Part shown: in pieces, positions 26,595 to 38,383 of the stretch
Layout of the letters: each line of letters begins with the position of its first letter
Numbering within the stretch: the first letter of the stretch is position 1
From: Hoplostethus atlanticus
Taxonomy: Eukaryota; Chordata; Actinopteri; Trachichthyiformes; Trachichthyidae
Length of the DNA: 64,000 bases
Reading direction: 5' to 3'
Assembly: GCA_034670405.1 (NCBI GenBank)
Contig: JAXDDX010000061.1
Span: 1,117,501-1,181,500 of the forward strand
Notes under the pieces: model-generated
What the model was told of the DNA's origin: nothing
The model's input: the letters and a program-made list of their open reading frames with translations, nothing else
Database searches by the model: none
Program-made: the position numbers and the translations under genes

Positions 26595-27561
26595 TAGTCA
26601 TGCTTGAAAGTTTGTGAACCCCTTGTGCAGTTTTGCCCCATGCATTCCTTATTTAATCCAAATGATCCTTTTGATAACGTGAAATAAAGGATCTATATTT
26701 ACCAATTTCATATGTTTCTTTCATATGGGTTCTCTTTTATTACCATCAGATGCAGCAATGGACGGCTACACTGCAGCATCTGATGTCATTGTGCATCCAT
26801 TAACAATAACTAACTGAATAGAAATGGCATTCATGCAAGGGAAGCCAGGAAGAAGCCTCTAATGTCTAAGACCAGCTGGACCAGAGACCAGCTGGACCAG
26901 AGACCAGCTGGACAAACCTGAAGACTTCTGGTCTGTTCTCCAGACAGATGAGTCCAAAATGTCCTTATCGCTACGGTCAAGCATGGTGGGAGTGTCAGTG
27001 GGGCTGCTTTTCTTCCTCTGGACCTGGACGACTCGAAGGGAAACCAGAGGATTCATGAACAGAACCTGAGGCCATCCGTCCGAGAGCTGAAGCCAGGGCT
27101 GAAAGCGGCTGTTCAACAGAACAATGATCCTCAGCATTCAAGCAAATCTACCAAAGAATGTCTCAGGGAGAAGAAGTTTAGTGTTTTGAATGAAATGAAA
27201 GTCCTGACCTAAATCCAGTTGAGATGCTGTGACAGGACCTGAAGCGGCTGTTCATGTGAGACGCCCTCAAACCTCAGTTGGTTGAGTTCTGGAGAAAAAC
27301 CCTCATGGAAGATGCCAGAGACTGATCAGTAGGAGACGTTTACTGCAAAAGGAGGAGCCATAAGTTATTGATTGAACGAGGGATGTGTGAGTTTCTGGTT
27401 AAATAAACCAGTTTGCTTCAATAAACAATGAAAGTATATCATATTTATTTGTGCATGTTCTTTATTTGGGATATCTTCATTAAGATTTGAGGTTTAGATA
27501 AGCATTTTATAAGGTTAATCCTCTATAATATATTAAATAATGACCACCCTGTAGGGTTCAC
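26595..27561 (+). mobile_element. Decayed Tc1/mariner-like transposon
   Basis: The left end resembles the TGCTTGAAAGTTTGTGAACC terminus of a common teleost Tc1-like family. The interior keeps Tc1 transposase-gene words in order: CAGACAGATGAGTCCAAAAT, CAAGCATGGTGGGAG, CAATGATCCTCAGCA, CTAAATCCAGTTGAGATGCT and GGACCTGAAGCGGCTGTTCA. A weak GGGTTCACT marks the right end. Indels and stops destroy the frame, so it is a fossil. A 16-bp tandem repeat (GACCAGCTGGACCAGA, about 2.8 copies, 26870-26913) lies inside it. Confidence 0.75.
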
Positions 27562-27914
27562 TGTAGTTGTAATGGAGTCAGAGGAAGAAAGTGCTGAAAT
27601 AATGTACTGCTGTGGTTAAAACTACTCGTATCAGTCACTAATCGTAGACGAAGTTCAGCAACTACAGACTTCTGATAACAGATAAGTAGCATTACAGGAA
27701 ATCTGCTCAGGTACAGTATGTAGCTGCCTCTGGTGTATGTGTGTGTGTGTGTGTGTGTGTTGAGAAGTTGTCCTAACTGTGTCAGTAAGCCTTTAGGCCC
27801 TGTCAACCCTCCATACGAGTTGAATTTATGGTCCATATTTTATCATATTTATCACACTCATAACACTACATCTAACCTCTGCTGACTTTGATAACTCTGC
27901 ATGGTACTCTTGAC

Positions 27915-27945
<31 letters not shown>

Positions 27946-28148
27946 GCGTGTGTGTGTGTATGAGACTGACTTTGACTTTCAGAGCATCTGCTGGGTGCGG
28001 ACATGGCAGGGGGGCACAGGTGGTGTATTGTTTGTAACCACACACACACACAGAAGCAGACACACACACACACACACACACAGACGCTGATGAAGCTCGC
28101 AGATGCTGACCTTGCACGCGGCCAGGCTCCTGGACTGTCAGCACTTGT

Positions 28149-28217
<69 letters not shown>

Positions 28218-28424
28218 TCTTTACTTCTTTCTTTCTTTCTTTCTTCCTTTTTTTCACACACACACCAAGACGAGGTGCCCATTTACCCTGGGCTTGTCAG
28301 AGGCTGCCATCCTTCCCAGTGGGGGTATATATGTGTTGAGAGGTGTTGGAGGGGGCGGGGGGGGCGGTACTGATGAATAATGCTCCAGGTAATGAGATGG
28401 GTGATGGGGACAGAAAGGCGAGCG

Positions 28425-28482
<58 letters not shown>

Positions 28483-28766
28483 GCGTTTATAATGTACTTT
28501 GCTGTCATTACTTTTTGAATTAATTGTGAAAATAGTGGAGGGATAAAAGCTTGTTCAGAGAGCAGCAACAGGGATTCACAGCCACGATGCCAGCAGGCAT
28601 GCATGGTACCGAGTCGGGGTTTGATCCCTTTGTCACAGGAGCATCTGACAGTCGCTGTTTTAATTGCAATTTAACCAGACAAGTTGAATACACACCAACG
28701 AGGGTCAGCTGACAAATTGGTTGGTAACGTTTCTGAGATGATTTCGCTTACATACAGTCTTCAGTG

Positions 28767-28804
<38 letters not shown>

Positions 28805-29849
28805 GGAGCAGTCCACTGAAGCAGTAGGGGGGGGTGCCCTACAATCAAGAGCACCTTGATTGTAGTTGTTGAGGGAGGTTACAGACGTAGAGTAGAAGTA
28901 GAAGCAGAATCCAAAACCAGGTTTTTTATGAAAAAATCATAAAACCAATAACGATGAATGGAAATAAAATAACTTCAGTTTCACTTTTGTAGGAGATATT
29001 ATTAAATTATTTCTCTACAAGGAATAATCAGCCACTAAAACATTGCCACAAGGGACACACAGTCACCACCAGTCACTAAAACTAACACATATTGCACTGC
29101 AGACATGTGATATTATTTCTTTCTGAGCCCCGGGTCATACTTTACAAAAAGATTTCTTTTTGCTGCCTGCACATATTGATATTGAGAGCTAGGGAAAAAA
29201 CATTGCACAACAACCTGACATGAGAATTGATTTTTATGTACTATTATGACTGCTTGCCCACTGACTGTGAAACTTTTGCTGCTGTCACAATCTCAGCTGG
29301 TGACTGAATGTGAATGAGCCTCTTGAACCTGCAAATGAAAAGTTGGACATTTAGTTAGTCAGGAGCAATTTGTATCAGAATCCACGTTTTAGCTTGTCTA
29401 TAACCCATTATGTTAAATGACAGGATGTATGTAAACCAGGTTGTTCTTCGTTTCAATATTAATCTAAAAAAATCAGCTGTCAAAACATGTCAGTCCCAGC
29501 AAAATCATCAATCAATCAAAATCATGTGATGTATGATTTCTGGCAGTGTCTGTTTGAACATTAGATTTCATTAATTTGAATGACTATCAGTGAAATCATA
29601 CTCATCAACTTGAAAAACCCAAAATGCTGCTACGACATAAAGTAACACTGTTTTCAAGGAAAGAAAAGTAATTGTACTTTGATGTAAGAAAATAAACAAA
29701 TTGTAATTTTCTTGGCATTTTTTGTTAAATAGGTATATATTATGTACATTAGCTACCAAAGGGGAAACAATTTCATTTCATTGTGACTTTGTCTACTTTA
29801 ATACATTCTCAATCAGCCAGAAAGTAGTTGGTACGTGCTTCCTTTAAAT
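27562..29849. other. Gene-free stretch dominated by CA/GT microsatellites
   Basis: It contains GT or CA tracts at about 27737-27760, 27916-27960, 28043-28081, 28151-28215, 28427-28480 and 28768-28802. No exon-like ORF outside them. Confidence 0.55.
28151..28215. repeat. (CA)n microsatellite
   Basis: Uninterrupted CA tract of about 65 bp, followed by a CTTT-rich pyrimidine stretch. A second long tract of the opposite phase, (GT)27, sits at 28427-28480. Confidence 0.95.
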
Positions 29850-30125
29850 AGGCCAAGAATGCACGATGGGGAATAGCGTTCTCTGAACTTAGATGAAAAG
29901 AGACATTTCCAATATTTTTGGATGTCAAGCATCAAAATTTCACAACCTACTTCATCATATTGCACTTCTGATTACCCATGACAAGAACCGCTGGGTGTCT
30001 CTCACACAGAGGTACTTAGCGACTGTGATCAGTCAACAGCCATTGGCAGCCAGTTACAAGTTGGGCCAGTTACTATGTTGTGATGTTTATGCAGTGGAAA
30101 CTAATGCTTCTTCATTTGTAGTTCG
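29850..30125 (+). mobile_element. PIF/Harbinger transposase relic
   Basis: Two plus-strand frames together read like the N-terminal part of a Harbinger transposase: RSLNLDEKRHFQYFWMSS in one frame, then SKFHNLLHHIALLITH and ISQQPLAASYKLG in the next. Known Harbinger proteins have RFFQYFRMS..KFDELLhkI.pLI.H and SQQ.LAaSYkLG. A stop and a frameshift show it is dead. The sequence after it (TGGAAACTAATGCTTCTTCA) resembles 50582-50610, so it belongs with the element at 49971-50764. Confidence 0.65.
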
Positions 30126-30289
30126 TTTGTTGTTTGTTGTTGTTCATTTAGCAACATTTGCATTTATTGCCCCTGCAACAAATAAAGTCCTTTACAGCAT
30201 GAAAACGTGCACAACACAGGTGCAAGAATAAAAACCGAATGCAAGATAAAACAAGCTAGCTAGCCTGCAGGGGCTCTGACAGCAAAAGC

Positions 30290-30870
30290 CCCGGGTCACC
30301 TTTAGCCTGGACTTTGGACCAGTCTTTGGAACATCTTGAAATCAATTCTAAAATGTGCAAGCAACCAGTGCAACGAGGCTAAAATGGGCTTAATATGATC
30401 TTGACTCTCTTGGTTAAAAGTCTAGTGGCTGCATTTTGCGCTAATTGCCGATGATAGAAGAGCAGAGTAGAGGCCTAGATGACGGCATGGATAACCTTCT
30501 CAAGGTCAGCAAAGGATAAAAATGACCTAATTTTGGAAATGTTTTTCAACTCAAGAAGCAGGCCTGATTCACCCTCTTACTTTGGTTCTCAAAGCAGAGG
30601 TCAGAATCAAATATTACAGCCAGGTTTCTAGCAGCAGGCTTTATAGGGGGACAGACCACCGAGGGCAACCCCAACCAGCCTGATGGAATCAGGTGGACAA
30701 AACAAAACAATATCAGATTTATTTTCATTTAGGACATTTTGGGACATCCAGCAGTTAATATCTGAGAGTTAAGGCGGGTGAAGCTGTTGGAATCGCAAGG
30801 TTTTATCTGAACATATAGTTGGGTGTCATCTGCATAGCAATGGAAAGAAATACTATGTTTGCGATACACA
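30290..30870. repeat. Dispersed teleost repeat, class unresolved
   Basis: Words such as GTGGCTGCATTTTGCGCTAA and GTGTCATCTGCATAGCAATG are familiar from repeats scattered through many fish genomes. I cannot assign a class, and no intact ORF is present. Confidence 0.35.
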
Positions 30871-31080
30871 CTTTTCCATTGATCGTAGAGTTCCACCCAA
30901 ACCACATAGTTTTAGATTTGGACAGCAAAAGTCTTGTATCACCTTTGAGCAGAACACGTTCCGTCTGTGCTATGAAGTTAAGTTATTATTATGAAGCTTG
31001 ATATATCAAACTACACTGACTGATGAGCTGACCATGAATAAACCTTGGGAGAGTGATGAGGACGTAAAACACCCTCATTA

Positions 31081-31120
<40 letters not shown>

Positions 31121-31799
31121 ATACACAATCCTGCATGCTGATACACACAGAAAGAAACAAGCTTAAATGGCACACAGACATACCAACACACACACACACA
31201 CAGACACACACACACTTTGAACAGATACACACACTTTGAACAGATACACACGTACTCTGAATAGAGAACAGGCACACACGCACACACACACACACACACA
31301 CACACTCTAGTGGCGCGTGTGCACACACACCCACATGCACACGCTCACACAGAAGAGAGGGCGAGCACAGAACAGACGCATTGAAACACACACCCTCCTT
31401 CTCTGTCTCTCTCTCCCTCCCTTGCTCTCTCTCTCACACACACACACACTCACACACACACACACACACACACACCCACATGCACACACTCACGCAGCGT
31501 GCCATTGGGGGTTTGATCGCCTCTCTATGTCAAATCAGTGCATTCCTTATTAACGGCCTCTTTCTTCTCCTCTCTCCCCTCTTTTCTCTCCTCTCTTTTC
31601 CTCTCTACCCTCCTTCCCTCTTTCCTTCCAATCTTCTCTCTTCTCTCTTCTCTTTTCCCCGCTCCCTCCCCATTCCTCTTCTCTTCTCTCTTTCCCTCTC
31701 CTTCTCTCGTTCTATCCTCCCTCCCACTCCTCTGTCAGAGAGCAGATCTGCCTGAATAATTTCTTCCCCCTGGACCAGCTCTTCTCTTTAATTCATGAG

Positions 31800-31803
<4 letters not shown>

Positions 31804-31845
<42 letters not shown>
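31804..31845. repeat. (GA)n microsatellite next to a polypyrimidine tract
   Basis: A GA tract of about 42 bp on the plus strand follows about 180 bp of C/T-only-like sequence (31556-31738), so the purine-rich strand switches within a short distance. Confidence 0.93.
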
Positions 31846-31853
<8 letters not shown>

Positions 31854-32083
31854 AGAGAGTGAGAATGTATGTGCATGTGTGTTTCTGTGTGTGTGTGTCC
31901 GGGTGTGTATGAGATTCTGAGTGTGTTTGTTTGTGTGTCAGCAAGTCAGAGAAAAAAGAGAGGTAGTGACAAAAAGTGCAACATCGTCTATCTGTGTGTG
32001 TACGAGAGTTTTTGAAAATAGAGAACATAATTGTGGTGTTTTGAGGTGTCTGCATCTCTGTGTGTGTGTGTGTGTGTGTGTGT

Positions 32084-32186
32084 GCATGGCTTGCTGGAGT
32101 TTATGTACCAACAGGCATGCGTACAGTGTGTGTGTGTGTGTGTGCATGTGCATGGCTTGCTGGAGTGTATGTACCAACAGGCATGC
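32084..32186. repeat. Tandem duplication, 66-bp period, embedded in (TG)n
   Basis: A 37-bp unit starting GCATGGCTTGCTGGAGT and ending CAACAGGCATGC occurs at 32084-32120 and again at 32150-32186 with one substitution. TG microsatellite separates and flanks the copies. Confidence 0.9.
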
Positions 32187-32189
32187 AAG

Positions 32190-32222
<33 letters not shown>

Positions 32223-33806
32223 CAGCCACAGAAAGTCTATTTTTAACTTCAGGATCAAACTGGCTCAGAGTCATTTAGAACTGACTCCTCTGAATGAATC
32301 ACTTGGCTCCATTCAGCATTAAGCTCCTTCCACTTCGGCACATATAAATAATTTACTTCTTTGCCATTCTCAGATTTATCTTTCAGCGCTTTTCTAATGT
32401 TCTCAAATGAATTACTTGGTTTATTTCCGTTGTTCTAAATCGAGCCATTTAGCTGATTGCAAATCTTAAGTGAAATGCTCACATCATTTAACCCGAGTTC
32501 ATTTCAATTCTAATCAAAACACTCAGTTTGAGTAGAGTTGCACGTGACACATGGGACGATAATAGGGTGAGTCCATAGTTTGTCCATACTAAGTCCCAAA
32601 TATGTGTTGTCATCAAGCGACCATGGGTTCCATATTGTTTTAATAAAAGCAAAAGAGGATTAAAAATTGGAGCTATAGCAATAGCAAGATTCAAAGAAGT
32701 TGTGAATGACAGATAGCAGGTGAAATGTTTGTTTGCTTCCTGAAATTCATCAGTTAATATATCAGAAACACAGCAACACGTAAGATGATGTTTATAATGA
32801 TAATAGTAACCAAGGCTGAGTTTTATATTCTTGCCAGCAATCATTTTGTAAGAGTAGCGTCATTTAAAAAAAAAAGTGGGTATCTAATTTTGGAATGAAA
32901 CTCTTCATTTTTTATTTAAGAGAAGAAGTCGACTCTAATTTTGTAATCTGTGCACCTTCCTGTCATAATCTGGAGAGATTTGACTGAGATTTGCATCAAA
33001 CAAAACACAAGACAGCTACAGCATTTTATGAACGATTCCTTTACACACACCATTCCTCTGTATCAACCATAATCTAATGTGGAGAGATTATAGTCGTCTG
33101 CTGGTGTGGTCTCTAATGAGAGTGACATGAGTGGGAGCTGATTGGAGAAAGGGTGGAGACCCCCTAACGGACCTAATTGTGTGTTAATTGTATACATGTA
33201 GGCATATACAATCATTTTATTTTCTGATTGACACATTTGTATTTTATTCACGTTCACTATCTGATTTGACTTTTGTACACGACATGGTACAAAATCTTAC
33301 AAAAAATACTTTACATTAAAAGAGGCTGGTCACATATTACCCAACGGGATCATATTGTTTTCCCCAGTTATCAGCCTGTAAACTATCACCCCAACTTCTC
33401 GGTGAATGATTCAATGCAGTTAAATTCAAATCTTTATTGTTCCACGAGGGAAATATGGTTTGCAGACAGGTTTAACAATAAAAACACACAATACAAACAC
33501 ATAATAAAAAAAACACAGTAAGAACAATAGAAATAGAAATAAAAACACAATCACCACAGCCAATCACCACAACATATACCATGTGGACAAACATGAGCTG
33601 ATGAGACCAGACAGAGAGTCAATAGCTCAGTGTAGTCCAATAAAAACTCACTGCCACCAGTTCTCACACCGAAATTAACTGGTTAATAATAAAATATCCT
33701 GGTAATAAATAGTGACAGCAACAAGGTTTATAAACAGTCTATTTGATGGTGAGAAAGAGTCCAGACATTGTGGGGGATTGCAGTGGGTAAATCTTAGGGC
33801 AGCTAG

Positions 33807-35913
33807 TTAAAGGAAAAATCCACCCTAAAACACTTTAACACTGTTATAAAAACAGCTACTGGTGATGTATCTTGTATTTCTGGGTCCATTTTGTTGTTTG
33901 GTGGTGGATTTTGGATTTTTCTTATTCCTTATTCCTTTCTTATTAAGTGGCCAAACGTAGATGATGTCACGTCACGTTGAGATGTGTCCAGTGCAGCTGC
34001 AATGGAGTTTAATTGGAGCAAATATTTCAGCGATCTAAAACATCAATGGTAAACAGCAGGCTTTGGTGTCAGGTTCAACAACCATACTGGGAGAAATCCA
34101 TCATAGAAGAGGAGAGCAGGGACGGCGCTGGTCAAATTGGTGCCCTAGGCGAGATTCGAGACTGGTGCCCCCCCACCCCCGACCATAATAACATGACATC
34201 ACTCACTGTTATCAACACAACACGTTTGATTTCTGTTGCACATAATACACGCAGCAAACCACTGACATTGACTTTGCACCACGAAGGCCACAAATAAGCA
34301 CATCACAGGCAAACATATACAATCGGGGTTATGAAATCAATCACTGTTATACCTAAATAAGCAATCTATTAAAGCTATTGCCTTATTATAGCCAAACATA
34401 TTTCACTTTTAACTGCTTGCCATCTGATAGGAAAGGTGTCTAAAATACAGAAGCTGGTATGGAAAAATGTGCTGTACTCACCTGCTCCAGACAGTAGTTC
34501 AGAGGATGTTGTATCACCAGCAGATATAGGTGTGAGGTTGGATGAGGTTGATGAGAGAAAATATTTCAAAAGTGCATCTAAATAAATGGAGCAGGCTGAA
34601 TTATGAATATTATGAATTACACTGTAACAGAGCCATTTACATTTAAATTATTTCTCTTAACTCAACAAATCTAACCTATTGCTGGTTGTTTTTATCACTA
34701 TTCCTTTTCTGTTTCTCTCATAAATGGCTTTCAGAAAGGCCTTCAGTGTATTTGACTAGAACTATTATAATTTACTTGACTATTATTATTTAAATGGTTA
34801 AGCCTTGGAGCATTCTGTCAATGGAATAAGATAATGATAATGTGGTCAATGCTGATCAAATATACATCATGGTAATCTATCCATCATCAATCAATCATGA
34901 AAGTGCAAAACTATTTCCATTTTACCAATATATCACTCCCTCGCTTTCCATCAGTTGTCCTGTTATGAGTCTTGCTGTGATTATACGTTTTGCGAGGCGT
35001 TAGCTAGCTGCCGCCGCCCATCCCCCGCACTAACAGACTCAGTGCTCCATCTTTCTTTAGTATTTAAGAGAAAATTAGCTTATATCAAAACGTGTCATAT
35101 CTCTTTCTTTCCCTCTCTTTTCCTCCTCTTCTCTTCTTCTCCTTCTCCCCTGAACACCAGAAAGTTTTTCACTTTTTTTACTTATTTTTGTCACTTTCTG
35201 TCACTTGTCGTGTCCCGTTGTTTTGATGGGTTGATGGCGTTACGTCAGCAGCCAGGTAGAGATGCGCGAGTCACCCGTCTCCCAACAAACATAACACACA
35301 TTCCCACAGGTGATAGCGTAGGCGTATCGCGTTTTGAACGTTGGCGTCCTATTTAATTATTTGCGAGTGATTGCATGTGTGATTTTGCTAATGTCTATTT
35401 TCGTATTTTGTACGAGGCACTAGTTTGTTTCTTCTTGATTTGGTGCCCCTAGAGATGGATGGCGCCCATGGCGACCGCCTGTACGGCCTATGCGATACCA
35501 GTTTGTCCACCGACAGTAGCCTCAATAGACCAGAATGCAACGCAGCCACAAGACGACATGCTGTGTTTTGAGTGAGACTCTTGCATTTTCTGGACTGGAA
35601 AAACTCTCTTGCTTACTATGCTACTGCTATGATATCGCTGTCTTCACCTACACATACAGCCCACAGCTGAAATGCAAGAAGTTCCCGCCTGTTCTCTGGG
35701 GGTGTCAAAGTCGAAAGGCATTCTGGGAAACGTAGGAAATCACTAACTCAAGTAGAAGTAGAGGGAAAGCAGGTTGAGGGGATGTGGGTACACCAAAAAA
35801 AAGGAAATTACAACATCACTTTTATCACAGAATAACTGCTGGAAAATATTGAACATCACCAAAAGATTATATATAACAGTGCAAGAATATCCAAGGGTGG
35901 AATTTTCCTTTCA
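33807..35913 (+). mobile_element. TTAA-flanked MITE, copy C, interrupted by a nested insertion
   Basis: It starts TTAAAGGAAAAATCCACCC and ends in a degenerate inverted terminus (GGGTGGAATTTTCCTTTCA). The left arm (to about 34110) and right arm (from about 35515) follow copy B at 20.2-20.8 kb. The roughly 1.4 kb between them is absent from copy B and is a later insertion. Confidence 0.65.
34117..35511. mobile_element. hAT-like nonautonomous element nested in MITE copy C
   Basis: The left end CAGGGACGGCGCTGGTC and the right end GATACCAGTTTGTCCAC are imperfect inverted partners. Subterminal TTGGTGCCCTAGGCGA and TTGGTGCCCCTAGAGATGG echo a common teleost hAT-type terminal pattern. No transposase is recognisable. 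The right boundary is uncertain by about 15 bases. Confidence 0.5.
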
Positions 35914-36408
35914 GTGCAGTAGCACTCAAAGCTGATGAGGTGATGGGTGGTCTCGGTCTTTATGGAGCAGTACGCTTTTCCACCCAGAGGGACGTTTTTG
36001 GAACAGGTAGTAGCCTCGGTTGGCCTGGTCCGACAATCTTTCCTGCCCTTTTCTTCACCCTGGTGTCATGTGGTTCCTTGACGGGGAGCAGCTGACAGCC
36101 AATGACCCACTCAGCAGTCAGCAGCTCAGAAAACATGTTGGACTTTGTCCTTGGAGCCAGAGGAGGCAGAGCCATACCAGACTGAATACCTGGATGCTTT
36201 TGATTATTACTTTACAAAAATGGACTAGGATAGGTTATGTGATGTTGAGCCGTCTTAGCTGCCTCAGGAAGAACATCGACTGCTGGGCTTTCCTAATTAG
36301 GAGATGTTTTCATTCCATGGAGGGTCTTAGTGTATATCAGTGTGTGCACATATTTGAGTGTGTGTGTATGAATGTACGCATGTACATGTATGTGGTTGTA
36401 TGTGGTGG

Positions 36409-36443
<35 letters not shown>

Positions 36444-36610
36444 TGTGTGTGAGAGAGACATGCTTGCCCTCTGTGTGCGAGCAGAGCACAGAAAAGATCG
36501 ATGTTTGTATGAATATGAAGAAGGTGGTTATGGGAAAAATAGTCTCCAGTTCTACAGTGATTTATTAGAGCGCTCCTGCATGCACGTAAACTTGCACGCG
36601 GATGAGAATA

Positions 36611-36655
<45 letters not shown>

Positions 36656-38190
36656 AACCCACAGAGAAAGTTTGCTCTAGGCAGTATTAGACATCTCCGT
36701 TGTGTTAAATCTTGCCTACAGCCATACAGGCAGGACTTACTATAGACACACACATTCTTAAAGTTAGCCACATGTTGGAAGGATGCCACACATGACAAAC
36801 ATATCATAAATATATATATATACAGTATATCACATCAAATCAATCAACATAAATTAAGTCAAATCAACAAAAGAGAACAGACGCAGAGACAGCAGATAAG
36901 CTGCTAACACGTGGCTTCATAAAACGCTTGCAGCCCAGGATCCTGTTAATTGAGTAAATTAATTCTCTCACTCTGGAACTCATAACATACTAGTAGTATT
37001 CTTGGACCCAAAATGAGTAAATGTTGTCTCTCTTCCTAGCAACCAAGGATTATTAAATTATACTAGTACAAGTGAGAACCCAAAAGAGACAGGCGTGTGA
37101 CCCATTTTGGTTCTTGGCTGAGACATAGTTTGAGGAACGCTGTGCTCCACACATTCTGAGCAGTGAATTGGCTGAATAACTTCAACAGACTGTGGATGGG
37201 GGCCACACATGTCAAATTTGCCAAATGAAATCACATGAAATAACTTAAGCGAAATCGAATTAAATCAACTTAAATCAGCAACCGAAGCGGCAAAAATCCT
37301 GCTGGTTGCCTCTCTGCCTTGCAGCCAAGTCAGAATCTCACATTTCTGAGTATTACTCTTATTCATATTTTTATTCTTACTCTTATTACTACATCAAATC
37401 ATGCTTTCTGATGATACTCGGTGAAATTGTCGGACTTAGCTAATCATTATATTGGTCAGTGTCTTTTCATCAATTACTGCTCACCTCCACTGGCACATGT
37501 TGCAACATTGACACCTGGTGGCCAAGCATTAAAACTACAATCAAAATAAATAGACCTACTGCATATATTGAAGACTATTTTCTGGTACATCAGCAACAAC
37601 CAAAATCTACCATAACTATCGATCACTTACCTAAGGGCAATTTTAGTACTATCAGAAACTGAATTCACAATAAAATAAAACAATCATATTAACAAGCTAT
37701 CAGCTATAGGATAATAAAAGGAGAAATTGCATTGCTGGCCTAATAAAATCAGTAGAAAATAAATTGTACTTCAGCCTACACAAACATAACAGAGTTAAAT
37801 AATTCTGTATTGATCAGGATTATCAGGACATCTATTGATTACTAAGTTTTTTTGTTTTGTTTTTTAAGCTAAAGGAAGAACAGGTGCTGCAGATCATCAG
37901 ATCTTACACATGATCCTAAATCTACTAGGGTGTTAGATTGATGGCATATTCATGTCCCAGAAGAGAACATTTTGAGGATCTCTTGAAACACATACTAAGT
38001 TATTGATGTTAGACAACTTGCTTATACCTTCAGAGGGCAGCGCTCATTTTGCTGCTCCCTTTGCATAATGTAAAGATGTACGGGATGTCAATTCTTGAGT
38101 AGTTTCATTAAATACTCTGATTACATTTGTATTTATTAAAAAAAAAAACTTTACTACTCTACAAAAAAAAGTCGTGGCACAATTGACTCC
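35914..38190. other. Gene-free stretch with GT and GA microsatellites
   Basis: (GT)n at about 36411-36450 and (GA)n at about 36610-36655. Otherwise AT-rich, with no exon-like ORF. Confidence 0.5.
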
Positions 38191-38383
38191 AGTACCCGTC
38201 ATGCCCATCGGTGAATACGTGACGACGCCATCGAACATCATCCTAGCAACAACTTGTCACATGTGGCCTAATGCTGTAGCTGTGCTAGCGAGTGGGTAAA
38301 GTGGAGCTGGCTTTACAGCAAAACGCCACATTAAAAATAATCATATTGCTACACGATTCATAGACAGGTAAACTTAGTCCACC
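38191..38383 (+). promoter_or_regulatory. Probable promoter and 5' UTR of zc3h15
   Basis: This sequence just upstream of the zc3h15 ATG is richer in CpG than its surroundings and includes a half-CRE (TGACG, about 38219). There is no TATA box at a sensible distance. The transcription start was not located. Confidence 0.35.

Larger units (their letters stand above)
30871..33806. other. Gene-free microsatellite-rich stretch
   Basis: CA-rich clusters at about 31081-31305 and 31435-31492, a pyrimidine-rich tract at about 31556-31738, (GA)n at about 31804-31845 and TG tracts at about 32058-32222. No gene is supported. Confidence 0.55.

Noticed and set aside
26870-26913. CRISPR-like array of 16-bp repeats
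   Set aside because: The repeats are directly tandem without spacers, inside a Tc1-like relic in a vertebrate genome.
35960-36568. Overlapping ORFs including a 182-residue plus-strand frame
   Set aside because: The frame runs into a GT microsatellite and has no family resemblance.
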